Shown here: positions 48,101 to 58,582 of the stretch, in pieces | Numbering within the stretch: position 1 is the stretch's first letter | Layout of the letters: each line of letters starts with the position of its first letter | Assembly: GCF_014529535.1 (NCBI RefSeq) | Contig: NW_023503493.1 | Coordinates: forward strand, 22,290,001-22,354,000 | Origin: Bradysia coprophila | Taxonomy: Eukaryota > Arthropoda > Insecta > Diptera > Sciaridae | DNA length: 64,000 nucleotides | Direction: 5' to 3' | Notes under the pieces: model-generated | The model's database searches: none | What the model saw: the letters and a program-made list of their open reading frames with translations, nothing else | Told to the model about the DNA's origin: nothing | Translations under genes and position numbers: made by a program

Positions 48101-51100
48101 CATCATGCCTCTGTACAATTGGTGGAGTTCCACAATGCAAACCACGCGAATGTCCGCCATGTGGCAAGGGATTGAGACCAGTGAAATCGGCTACATGTGT
48201 TTGTCTATGTGAACCGTGCCCGATCAATGAAGTCATGTGTCAAACTAGCGGTGATTGCATTCCGGAGAAGGCTTGGTGTGATGGGATACAGGATTGTCCT
48301 GACGATGAAATCATGTGTTCGAACATGCATGCTCAGACACCGAAGGTTGTGCAAAAAGTCGAGGAGAAAGTCAGTAAGTATATGAAGCCATTCTTGAAGC
48401 CATTTAAGGTGATTTAAACGTTCCATGTTTCTTTAGCAATAATCAAAACCTGTCCAGAACCTAAATGTCCGCCCGGTTTCAACATAAAGGAAAGCGGTGC
48501 TAAACAAACCAAACAAAAAATGTCGCCAATGTTCCAGACGTCACAACGAACCACTAAAACAACATCGACCGGAGGTGTAAAAACTTCTACCAAGAAATCT
48601 CAGAGCGTTGACGATGACTTGGAGGAATGCATCGAATTTATTTGTATTCCCGAACGACCAACACCTTCCCCTGGCCGTGTACAACCAGAAAAGCCTATCT
48701 GTCCAGAGCCAGAATGTCCGAAGGGCTATGAAATCGTGATGGACAATCACGTCCTCGGTCAAGATGTATGTGCAAAATATTCGTGTGAACTGATGCCACT
48801 AGAGGATGCCGTCTGTAATGTAACCGGAAAAACGTTTAGCACGTTTGATGAAACAGAGTTCAAGTACGACATTTGCGATCACATTTTAGCCAGAGATTTG
48901 GTCAACGATTATTGGAGTATCCAAAGTAATTTCCAGCTTTAAACACAATTCAATTTCGAAATTCATTACAAATCTCTCTCTCGTTTTACTAGTTCTGAAG
49001 AACTGCACTGCTGGCAATTTCATCTGCAGCAAGGAGTTAACAATCAACGACAAAAAGGCAAATTTAGTGATAACCCTCTACACAGACTTGACTCTGATGC
49101 TGGATGGCTATAAGTTCACTGTTGATCAACTGCAAAAGTCCACCCATCCCAAAATGGATGCATTTGTGCTGAACAAAGTGGGTAACACGATAGTGTTCGT
49201 TTCGAATCTCCACGCATTTTGGGTGACGTTCGACGAATTTGGCGATGTGAAAATCGGTGTGTGCACAACATATATCGGCAAAGTTGATGGTCTATGTGGC
49301 TACTTCAATGGGTTCGCTTCTGACGATAAGCGACTTCCGTCTGGTGAACAAGCACTGTCTACTGTTGATTTTGGTGATGGCTGGTTCGTTTCCCCAGATA
49401 AGACGAATTACTGTGAACCTCGCGCTTGTCCCAAAGAAATGCAAGATCAGGCCTGGGCCATATGCAACACAATAACGCACGATTCATTCAAATCTTGCTC
49501 CAAAGCAGTCAACAAGGATCGATTTATATCAAAATGTTTGGAAACGGCTTGCGATTGTCTAATGGCATCGACGCAACTACAATCGTATGGCAGTACGTTG
49601 CAAGCACCACTTCAAGAATGCAAATGCTCCATGCTGCAGAATTATGCGGTCGAATGTTTAACAGCTGACGAGAGCGTTATTTTGGACACATGGCGATCTG
49701 TACATGAATGCGAAATCAACTGTGCACCTCCGCTGGTTCACAAGGACTGCTATCGGCGAAAATGTGAGCCGTCTTGTGACAATGTTCAATCAAATGAATG
49801 TAATTACCTACCTGGCTCCTGTTTCTCGGTATGTCAAGAGCCCTGATTTATTTAATGATTTGTTGTAATTTTGATGTCAATTTCAGGGATGCTACTGTCC
49901 AGACGGCAAGGTTCGTAAGGGTAATGACTGCGTTTCTGTGTCGGATTGCAAGGACTGCGTTTGCGACGGTTTCGGTAAATCGCAGTACATCACCTACGAT
50001 CGCAATAATTTCACATTCGATGGAAACTGCACGTATCTGCTGACTCGCGATGTTATGCTGACAAATGTTCACACCTTCCAGGTGTACACTACATTAGGAC
50101 CGTGCGAATCGACCAAAAAATATTCAAACAGCGGATCGTGTACGCAATCACTTCATATACTCTACGGCTCCCACATCGTGCATCTTCAGCGAGATGACAA
50201 AAAGAATACCATTACGACAATTGTCGATGGTATAGTGGTCAACAGCTTACCTCTACAAAAGCCATGGATCGAAATTTCGGTACAGACGGGAAGGGAGATA
50301 AAAATTGATCTACCAGAATCGCAGGTGGAAGTAAAGGCCTTGTTTGACGACCTGTCGTTCTCCATCAGTCTGCCTAGCGTTAAATACGGATCTAAGCTGG
50401 AAGGGTTATGCGGAGACTGTAACGGATACCCTGATGACGATCTCAAAGTCAATCCGAAGGCAAAAGATATCAAAACGAACACCTTCAACGATGTCATTCA
50501 ATCTTGGTTGTCTGATGATCCAGCGCTTCCGAATGGAAACGAATGTTTGAGCGAAGAAGTTGCTGAAATAGATTGCATTCCTCTGCCACCGGATCAAGAT
50601 CCTTGTCTAGAAATTCTTAACGAAGAAGCGTTCGGAGAGTGTAACCTCCTCGTTGATCCCATAATGTACTTGTCACTTTGTCAAAAAGATATGTGTAAAA
50701 CTGGACCGAATCAGGAAGGTGCCTGTGCTCACGTTGCAGCTTATGCTAAAGAATGTTCCAGGAGTGGAATATGCGTCGACTGGAAGAAAAACCTGTGCAA
50801 AGCCAATACCAAATGTCCGACGGGAATGATCTATAAAGCTTGCGGTTGTGAGAAAACTTGTGAAACTGTCAAACAACAAAATGACTTCAGAGATACAGCA
50901 GCTAAATCCAAAACGAAGGTCAACTATTTCCACAGTCTAACCGAAGATTGTTCAGTTCCGATAGGAGAGGGTTGTTTCTGTCCCGACAATAAAATCAATC
51001 AGAATGGCAAATGCATTCCAGAGAATCAATGCTATCAATGTGATGATGAAGGCCACTTCCCTGGTGATAAATGGTTCCTTGACAAATGCAACGAATGCGA

Positions 51101-52358
51101 ATGTGGCTCGGACGGAAAAGTCAAATGTGTGAAATTGGAATGCTCCTCTCGAGGTATCGTTTGTGAAGCAGGATTCAAACAGATGATCATAAGTGACGAC
51201 GGAGAATGCTGTCCCGTTTACAAATGCGTTCCTGAACCCAAAAAACCGAAACTGATAAGCTGTCCCGATAAACCACTGCCGCAATGTGGTCCAGATCAAT
51301 ACAACAAAATGGACATTGACGCTGACGGTTGCTCCAAATACATTTGTGAATGTAAACCCATTGAGGAATGCCAACCATTACAATCGGTTACACTTCGGCC
51401 TGGTGAGGTCGAGTCTTTAGATCAATCGGGATGTTGTCCAGTCAAAAAAGTCATTTGTGATAAGTCGAAATGTCCGCCCAAGATTCTGACATGCAGCCAA
51501 GAATTCTATGATCCAGTTTTGGTATCAGATCCGAACGAATGTTGCGACGAGTATGTGTGTAAACCACCAAAGAACCTATGTTTAGTAGAGGATAAAGAAT
51601 ACCAAAAATACATCAGCATCGGAGAGACCTGGCAGACATCGAATCCGTGCATAAACAAGAAATGTATCACAGATCCCATCGATGGCAAAGCAAAATTGGT
51701 GGAATTCGTTGAAGAGTGTTTCGTGAAATCTTGTCCACCCGGCTTTGAAATGCAATTATCCGATGGAAAGTGTTGCGGCACCTGCGTTCAAACTAAATGT
51801 GCCTTTGAATATGACATTTATGGTCCTGGACAGGTATGGCACAGCCAAGATAACTGTACGACGTACAAATGCATCGAGGTGTCCGGACAGTTTGTGGTAA
51901 ATTCTATGCTGGAAACGTGTCCTGATATTACCGATTGTCCCGATTATAAGCGATACTTCAAAGGATGCTGCCAGTACTGCAAAGATGACACCCAAAGTCT
52001 CAGTAATTGCTTGGCTACATCATTAGGCGATTCAGAAACCATTCAGATGGTGGAGAAATACGTCGATAAACACGGAATTTGTAAAAATATTGTCCCGATT
52101 CGCGGCTACGTGGAGTGTAACGGAGCCTGTAATTCAGGAACACGTTATAATCGGGAAACGTTCAAGCAAAAGAGAGAATGTGAGTGTTGCTCCGTGGGGA
52201 GGTACGATGAAATAAACGTGAAATTGGTGTGTGACGACGGATATTCGACGGAAGTATTGATCAGTGTTCCTAGCCAGTGTTCGTGTCAGCCATGCGACGG
52301 TGACTATGACAAAGGGAAATCATTCAAAACCAGCTCATTCAAAGTTCCAATGATGTAA
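36164..52358 (+). CDS. Hml: Hemolectin, secreted multidomain clotting protein
   Basis: Ortholog of fly hemolectin, the von Willebrand factor-like hemocyte protein that builds the hemolymph clot. 26 exons splice in frame to 3829 aa; the Drosophila protein is about 3840. Exons end at 36255, 39765, 39961, 40187, 41159, 41481, 41717, 41947, 42970, 43197, 43509, 44017, 44249, 44586, 44919, 45111, 45335, 46357, 46554, 46689, 46868, 47802, 48373, 48925, 49828 and 52358. They start at 36164, 39458, 39834, 40028, 40242, 41225, 41544, 41779, 42009, 43047, 43260, 43575, 44082, 44308, 44653, 44983, 45168, 45402, 46416, 46623, 46744, 46927, 47867, 48437, 48993 and 49887. Order, with approximate residues: signal peptide (1-22), sushi-like and EGF-like modules (60-265), Lys/Glu-rich segment (375-441), VWD-C8-TIL three times (466-1620), chitin-binding-like module (exon 18), two discoidin domains (2065-2395), LDLa (exon 23), VWD (exons 24-25), VWD (exon 26), VWC-type repeats and a C-terminal cystine knot. 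A TATA/initiator promoter precedes it. Identification is confident; single splice sites are less so. Confidence 0.93.
37321..38138. mobile_element. Non-autonomous hAT-like element, GAGTTGCA subterminal repeats
   Basis: 818-bp element with ends CGAGGGGCAA and TTGCCCCTCG. It is flanked by the perfect 8-bp direct repeat CATCTAGG (37313-37320 and 38139-38146). Clusters of the octamer GAGTTGCA fill the left (about 37340-37500, roughly ten copies) and right (38050-38130, about five) subterminal regions, separated by CGCGAAAAAA-type spacers. The 8-bp duplication and subterminal repeats resemble hAT elements, although the ends are not the usual CAGGG. No transposase frame. Confidence 0.8.
38900..38971 (+). 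tRNA. tRNA-Pro (anticodon CGG)
   Basis: 72 nt that fold as a full cloverleaf. The acceptor stem is GGCTCGT/ACGAGCC and the anticodon stem CTCGC/GCGAG encloses TTCGGGT, giving anticodon CGG at 38932-38934. The T-arm is CCGGG-TTCAATT-CCCGG and the discriminator base is C. Box A- and B-like sequences are intact. A run of eight T follows at 38980-38987 as the Pol III stop. It lies in the sense direction inside hemolectin intron 1 and has no intron. Confidence 0.97.
38980..38987 (+). terminator. Pol III terminator of the tRNA
   Basis: An eight-T run starts 8 bp after the mature 3' end of the tRNA-Pro, which is sufficient to stop RNA polymerase III. Confidence 0.85.
39042..39310. repeat. Interspersed repeat (copy 2, inverted to 4205-4612)
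   Basis: Starts CGTCACAAGGACCAAAAAGTT and carries ACGGTTTTCGGTGCAGAAGC, the reverse complements of blocks in the copy at 4.2-4.6 kb. It also has GACGATTGATTTTAGGCAA. It lies in intron 1 of hemolectin, just before exon 2. Confidence 0.6.
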
Positions 52359-52376
52359 ATGAACCTCTTGAAGTAC

Positions 52377-52405
52377 AATAAAATAGTTTTAAAGTTGGAA
52401 ATAAA
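52377..52405 (+). terminator. Hml: Polyadenylation signals of hemolectin
   Basis: Two AATAAA hexamers, at 52377-52382 and 52400-52405, lie 19 and 42 bp after the hemolectin stop codon. The 3'UTR is therefore very short. Confidence 0.75.
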
Positions 52406-53416
52406 TCTTTTGTGTTTGACTTTCATTCGTTAATTTGAATTCAATTTTATTTTCTACAAACAATTCGAATCAAATTACAACAGTCCTACAATTAGGTATT
52501 ATAGTTTCATCGGAAAAAATGTCGTGCAAATGCAACCACACAGATTCTCGATTATTTACACATCATCAAGATCGAATAATATTTGGGATCAAAATTAACT
52601 TAAAATTTCTTAAAACATGAGCGTAGTCTTGATAAGATCAAATTTCATCCGAACTGAAATGACTACAATTCGGCATGAATCATATGGCATCTCAATTTTC
52701 GATCAAAAGCTGCTATGACGATATGTCTGCCTGATTTTCTTAGCTATGTAACAAGTGAGGAATACACCGACCAGCTGAAAAAAGAGAGAAAAACCGAGTT
52801 TAAAATTCACGGAAAATGAGGAGGAAAATTTGTGTTGCTACTCCTTTGAAGGTGTGGATTATTGATTCAAAACTAAAAAGTAAGTAAACCACAAGGAGGA
52901 GTAAGTGACCTATAAATTAGAAAAATGAAGATAAAATCACCAGGTAGGGAATTCGTCAAATCAATGAATTGCTATAGTTGCAGACATAGCACTGCTCCTA
53001 ACATTAACGTGGAAAATATTCGGTGGTTAATGAAATCACAGTTTTAATGCTAGGTCATTCTATGTTCGTTTTCTGAACTTCTTTGCGTGAAAAAGACCCA
53101 CATTTATCCTAGAAACGATTTTTTCGACACAATAGCTTACTTTATGTAAGAAACACTAAAACGTGCAATGACTACTGAAAATGGGGGAGAATACCTGACA
53201 GAATGTCACCTAATTCAAAGTGAACTAGAGCTCAGAACAGGTTGGGTTTCATCTGAAAATAAGAAAACCTGATTTAATCCAGATCGTGTTAAGGTTGATC
53301 TGGACTGACTAAACTTGCAGTGACAAAATGTAAATTCAGGTTCAGGTCGTGATCAAGTTTAGGTAAGTTGAACTAGTTTTGATTGACCTTAAGCAGATCG
53401 GATCATAAATTTAATC
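52406..53416. other. Space between convergent hemolectin and tetraspanin
   Basis: No gene or repeat recognised. The 3'UTR of the tetraspanin should lie at the right side on the minus strand. Confidence 0.4.
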
Positions 53417-54742
53417 TCACTTTCTCGTCCGAGCGAAAATATACTTTTGACATCAGCCAGAGCCGAATGAATTCGCACTAAGTATACCTGAATCATAGCC
53501 ACTATTACACCAGCAGCGCCTAAGCTGACTGCATGCTCTTCAATGTATGTCGTGAGCAACTTCAGACAACCTCGATCAAAAGCATTTTCTGTGGTGCAGT
53601 TTACTGTTGTGACGGTTCCTAAAAGCAAGGGCAAATTAAACGATATGACGAATCGGATTATCCCTCATTATACCTGTTTCGATTTGGCAGCAAGACACTG
53701 GAACACCAGCAATTGGTGAGTTTACCCAATCAGTTGCATTATCTAGGCCACAACATTTGAACTGTAAATGAAATCGAAAAAATCTTCAAAAGTTCTATTA
53801 TTGCACCTCATAAATATGTGGAGTACGAACATCTTTCTGCACTTCATCCCACAATGCAGCAATATAATTTAGATCTTTATAATCGCCCATAGTCCTTTGC
53901 AGATTGACTCGTAACATTTGTGCAGCCTCATTTCGGAGCACATATCCACTGATGCCCGCAGAGAGTTCCATAACAAATATGGTTATCATTAGGACTGCAA
54001 ACTAAAGAAACTCGTCACAAAACATTGATAATATACGGTAGTCACTAGTCACAGTTCCGTTCTTACCGTCAATACCATACAGTAATTCTCTTTGATTGCG
54101 CCACAACAACCGAAAAATGCCACAATGAATATGATTACCCCAATAGCAATCAATAGCTTTGGTATGGAGAAGTAATTATCGTCCAGAAATCCGTTAATTC
54201 CATGATATACTCCCTGCACTGTGGCACCGACTGATAAAATTATAATGCCCGTTATCTGTGCGATGAAGTAAACATCGGTTTAAAATGTGAGTTGTTTGCA
54301 TACGAATTTAATTGTGTTTTCGTATCGTCAACGATTTATTTGCGTTTTATTATTCATTAATATTGTCTGCTGATTCAATGATTTTGAATGAACCGGCTAT
54401 AAGATTTTCAAGGTAAAATATCGGAGAGGAAACCAAATTAATTTCTTGTTAAAAACGTTAAGGTTTTATATCAAAACTTAAACAGCATCTGTTTGACGAT
54501 CTCGCGTTTTATTTGATTATTTGCATATAGGTGATGAGTGTTCAAAATTACAAACTTGCGATATCAAAAAGAACAATAAAGCGAGTCAACAGCGTCATAC
54601 CAAGAAAAATCTAACGCAGGTACCTGCCACTGTACGACGTTATCTTAAACTTTATCAAAGTTTGAAAACTTACCACAAGACAAAAGTTGAGTATAAATAG
54701 TAAATATTTAACGAAATTTGCACTGCCCGTTAGATTTGCCAT
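53417..54742 (-). CDS. Tetraspanin
   Basis: Four-TM membrane organiser of the tetraspanin family. Exons in transcript order: 54742-54674, 54255-54067, 54001-53807, 53761-53674, 53618-53488 and 53443-53417; 232 aa, within the usual 200-300. Seen: N-terminal NFVKYLLFILNF (TM1), small loop, TM2 followed by FFGCCGAIKENYCM and TM3 (FAVLMITIFVMELSAG). The large extracellular loop has the diagnostic FKCCGLDNATDW, then VPVSCCQ and RGCLKLL, followed by TM4 (AVSLGAAGVIVAMIQ). All family cysteines of the loop are present. The last exon (eight codons, ending FARTRK) after a 44-nt intron is uncertain. Reading through instead ends at 53389 with a different tail. ATG at 54742 gives the expected short cytoplasmic N-terminus. 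The closest family subgroup was not determined. Confidence 0.9.
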
Positions 54743-56794
54743 TTCGGTCTCTAGAATTGTTAAGAAAAAATTATTAATAAACCTGTGAAACCATCACTTA
54801 TTCAGGGTCTCCGGGGCAACAATCATTGAATATATAACACTGAAAAAATTTATCATGGTTATTCTCAACATATGGACAAAACTCGGTAATATGTACTTAC
54901 AGGGGCGAAAATTTGATCTTTTTTCATGAAAATTGAATTTTGCCGAATTTCAGTAAGGTATTAAGAAGGAATTAGTCAATTGAAGATTCGGTGTGAGTGA
55001 GATATGATTTAAAGCGAGAGAATTATAAATTGATCGATTGTCTGTATCTTAAAATAAAAGTAGTTCTGATTGAAGCATTTGAACCATTTGCATTGAATTA
55101 CAGTATTAAAGCTTGCGCACGTGTGCATTTGCATGAGGTAAAGCCGATAAAACCGTAAGCTTCTATACTATAATTCAATGGATATGGCTCAAATGCTTCT
55201 ACGAAACCTACATTTATTTTAAAACACAGACAATCGATCGAATTATAATGCTCTCACTGTAGTTATATATTGGTTAGCAAAAAGTCCCACGAGACAGAGC
55301 TGAATGTTTTTACCATACTCGGTTGAAAAACTATTCCTAGACTTAATTTGATCACATTTTTTAAAGCTCAACATAATAGCGTTACAGTCGAATAACTCAC
55401 TACCAAATAGTTATTACCTGTTGTCGATCGGCGTTGAAAATTATTTTTTATATTTAGCCGAAGATTTTCGTTTAGTGCTGAGCGGAAATATAATTTTTGT
55501 TAGCATTCACGCGATTTGTATCTAAATTATCAGCAATTTAGCAATCAAAGTTGATGTCGGGTTTCAGTTGGAAAGTAATCAACGTAAACATCTGCTGAAA
55601 CTGTTGCATTTATATTCAGTGATATCCGTTGATATTCATTTTCAGAGTATGCATATTCCAAATTCATCTGCCGGTTTATCAAAATCAAATTAAAAATTCG
55701 CTCCACTAAACGATCGAACTAAAATTCACCAATATCTTGCAACTTAGTTATCGTTTATATTCTGATTATGTTAATTAATGTTCGAAAAAAAAACTCTGGA
55801 ACAGATCTAAGCTCTGATAGTAATGTTTGTTGCCACATTGTACGATTATAGCTTAAAGTAATTATGACTCAGTCAGCACAAAATGAACCAAAAATCTAAT
55901 TGGTTGTTATACCACTATCAATATATCAATGGAAACAATTAGCGGAAAAGCGAATGAAAACTTTACAAATTTTTAAGCGCATTTACATTGCGACAATGTG
56001 CCACGCATTGAATTCATTATTTTCGATATCAAAAAATAAATAATTGTCTGTCAAGTCGATAAAACATCCACATATTACCCTCTGCTAACAAGAAAAGTAA
56101 CAAAGGAAAAAAAATATTTTTTCATAAATTAACCAGCTTTTGGAAACAATTTTTTTTTACATTTCGTGTGAGATGAATTTCCATACACACAGTACACATT
56201 CATGACGACGAAATTCGATAACACAATTAAGTGAGTATAATATGTTTAAAACAAATAATAAAAAATATTTTTTTTTGTTTTGTGATAAAACTCCAGTATA
56301 TTATTTTAGCGTTTATACCTTTTCAAGTGCGAGATCAGCGAAACGAATAACGAACGTGAACCAGAACAACACTCTGAATATGACTGAAAAGCAAAATTGT
56401 TTTTTAAGTTTTAAAGGCCAAATCTTTTTTAATAAAAAAAAAACAACGTCGTATCGATACTCTCATGCATGTGTGTAATGTTTATTCGACGGTTGAAATG
56501 TGTTGGTTTGAGTGATACATTTTAATTAACATACACGTTTTAATAATGAGAATAACGATTTGACAACGAGTGCGAATAGCCTACGAAAATTAATATCGAT
56601 AGCTAGAGTTAATATGAAGTCACTTATAAGATCTTTGGGATGCTGTGTAACCAGAATAAAAGTATTAAAGAATACAAGAATACAAGAATAATTTAACAAA
56701 AAACAGTGAAATGCCGCACCGCTTAACGCCTGCATGTTAGTAAGCAGACGTGACGCAAGTCCTTTAATAGAAATAATTTCTAAATGCGCCGTAG
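54743..56794. other. Upstream of tetraspanin, unassigned
   Basis: No gene recognised. Imperfect inverted similarity exists around 54990-55070 and 55170-55250 (GATTGTCTGTATCTTAAAAT against ATTTTAAAACACAGACAATC), suggesting a degraded inverted-repeat element of about 260 bp. Confidence 0.45.
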
Positions 56795-57196
56795 CAATAC
56801 CCTCTCTAGCAACCAAACTAGGAAAATTAACGTGGTAAAACTTTACAGTGTATTCTGTCATAGAAAATTTTACACTTTTAAAAATAAATTAAATGAAGTA
56901 TGAGCAGCGATTTCATTTTTTATGTTGAAAATATTACGTCTTGATTAACCATTTCGGTGTTCGAAAATGAATAATTTGTGATTGTGACGTTTTTTTTGGT
57001 GTGTTGTTCCGTTATTTTGGTGTGCAAAAATGAAATAAAGTTTAAAGTTTGTCTTTTTCGTGTGACGTTAATATTGCTTTAAAAAAGAGCGCGGCACGGC
57101 AACTCTATTACGAGAAAAAGTCAGTGTCACATTTGTTAAAATAAGGTGGCATTTTGACTGCGTCAAAACGAAGTCTGGTTGCTAGAGAGGGTATTG
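56795..57196. mobile_element. MITE, CAATACCC family, copy 2
   Basis: 402 bp, from CAATACCCTCTCTAGCAACC to the approximate inverse GGTTGCTAGAGAGGGTATTG. It is flanked by the perfect 7-bp repeat GCCGTAG (56788-56794 and 57197-57203). It is longer than the copy at 542-725. A minus-strand open frame that crosses its left end (56526-56861) has no known motif and is taken as chance. Confidence 0.85.
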
Positions 57197-57553
57197 GCCG
57201 TAGAAACGGGGGATATTTATATTCGACAGAGAGATATAAATAAAATGAGCACCACCGATAAACACGCTACCGAAAAAAATATTAAAGTAGGCACCGATAG
57301 GAAAATTCGCGAATAACTACATAAGTAGAAATATACAAAACTTCCGATTACTTTTTACCGATAAAAAGTACTAAAATACCGATAAATTGCTCATTTTAGC
57401 GATCTTTTATCCTTTTTTCTATTATGTTCTATCGATAATTTATCATTTTTTGTCGTCAGTTTATTATACTTTATCGGTAATATATAAATTTTTAACAGTA
57501 GTTCCTCATTTTTTATCGATAAAAAATCTAATTTCTAATAGTTATTTATGTAC

Positions 57554-57652
57554 CAAGAATCGTATGAAGGTATATTATCGCAATAGATGTCAGATAGCCA
57601 ATCCAGGTTGGCAAGACATCGTGTGCGATAATATACCAGCATACGATTCGTG
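57554..57652. repeat. Short palindrome (hairpin)
   Basis: Arms CAAGAATCGTATGAAGGTAT and GATATTATCGCA-like sequence with their inverses, around a roughly 40-bp centre that itself contains CCAATCCAGGTTGG. Confidence 0.75.
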
Positions 57653-57730
57653 TTGCATACAACATTTTATGCAATGAAGATAATCACATAAATACCGAAG
57701 ATAATCTTAGAGTGACTTCAGTAACGCGAG

Positions 57731-57761
57731 GCTTTTATCGCACTACTAGTGCGATAAAAGC
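57731..57761. repeat. Perfect palindrome
   Basis: GCTTTTATCGCACTA and its exact inverse meet around one central base. A partial third copy of CACTAGTGCGATAAAA follows at 57782. Confidence 0.85.
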
Positions 57762-58256
57762 TCTTGCAAATCCTCTATTGCACTAGTGCGATAAAATGCG
57801 TTCATACGACATTGCACACAGGCGGCGTAAGTTACAAATATCTGTATCCAAAATTTTTGCAAATTCTGCAAAGCATATAAAAATTGTCTACATTCAAAAC
57901 TAGGTCCCACCTTTTAGGCGGGTCAGGTCCCTTGACTGACACTTTTCTAAATGTATTTTTGACGTATTCATGGAAACTTGTCACATTTAATACATAATAT
58001 ATTTACTATATTAATGACTCCAGGCAAATGACAGTAAAATTTGACAATTTTTTTTTTCTTTGAAACCATCGAAGGTAAGGTGGAATTATTTTTGACCACT
58101 TTTTGAGCATCAACCTCATATTATAAATAAAATATGACTCGTGTAGATAACGACCCTCGCTTCGCTCTGGCCGTAAACTTCCCACTCGTATGAGCTGTCT
58201 ATTATTCTGTTTGATTTTTACATCAGAGCAGACCAGAGAGCCGAGGAAAAATCGTT

Positions 58257-58381
58257 GGCGGCGGCTAGCCGTCCCAAAAGAACTGGCGGCCGGAGGCTGA
58301 GTCGGCTTAGCCGTTCTAATAGAGGTGGCGGCGACTGGGCTTAGCCGCCGGTAAAAAAGTCGACTGGCGGCGGCTGTAGTA
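58257..58381. repeat. GC-rich degenerate tandem array
   Basis: About four units of 30-40 bp, each starting GGCGGC(G/C)G and most containing GGCTTAGCCG. They stand out strongly from the AT-rich surroundings. Confidence 0.6.
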
Positions 58382-58567
58382 GTGTAGTATACATTTTCTT
58401 GCATATTTTTAAACAAAAGCTGAAGTATTAAAGAATATAATGTAGAGTACATGTGTGAAAGTTTTTTCATTTCAGTGTGTCTCAAACACGAAAGTCTGAA
58501 TTTGTCAGGTGTTACCCTCTCAAGTGGTTCTCCTAGATGAAAAAATAAGTTTTTTTTATTCAATAGT

Positions 58568-58582
58568 AACCCTCTTGGAGGC
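58568..58582 (+). repeat. Target-site duplication, 5' copy
   Basis: AACCCTCTTGGAGGC, repeated exactly at 62165-62179. It marks the left limit of the non-LTR retrotransposon insertion. Confidence 0.9.

Larger units (their letters stand above)
57197..58582. other. Intergenic with hairpins and a GC-rich array
   Basis: Contains hairpins at 57554-57652 and 57731-57761, and a GGCGGC-type array at 58257-58381. The minus-strand frame 58006-58584 covers the GC-rich array but resembles no protein I know and has no splice-site support. Confidence 0.4.

Noticed and set aside
56526-56861. 111-codon minus-strand frame as a gene
   Set aside because: It begins within a MITE end and has no recognisable domain or splice context.
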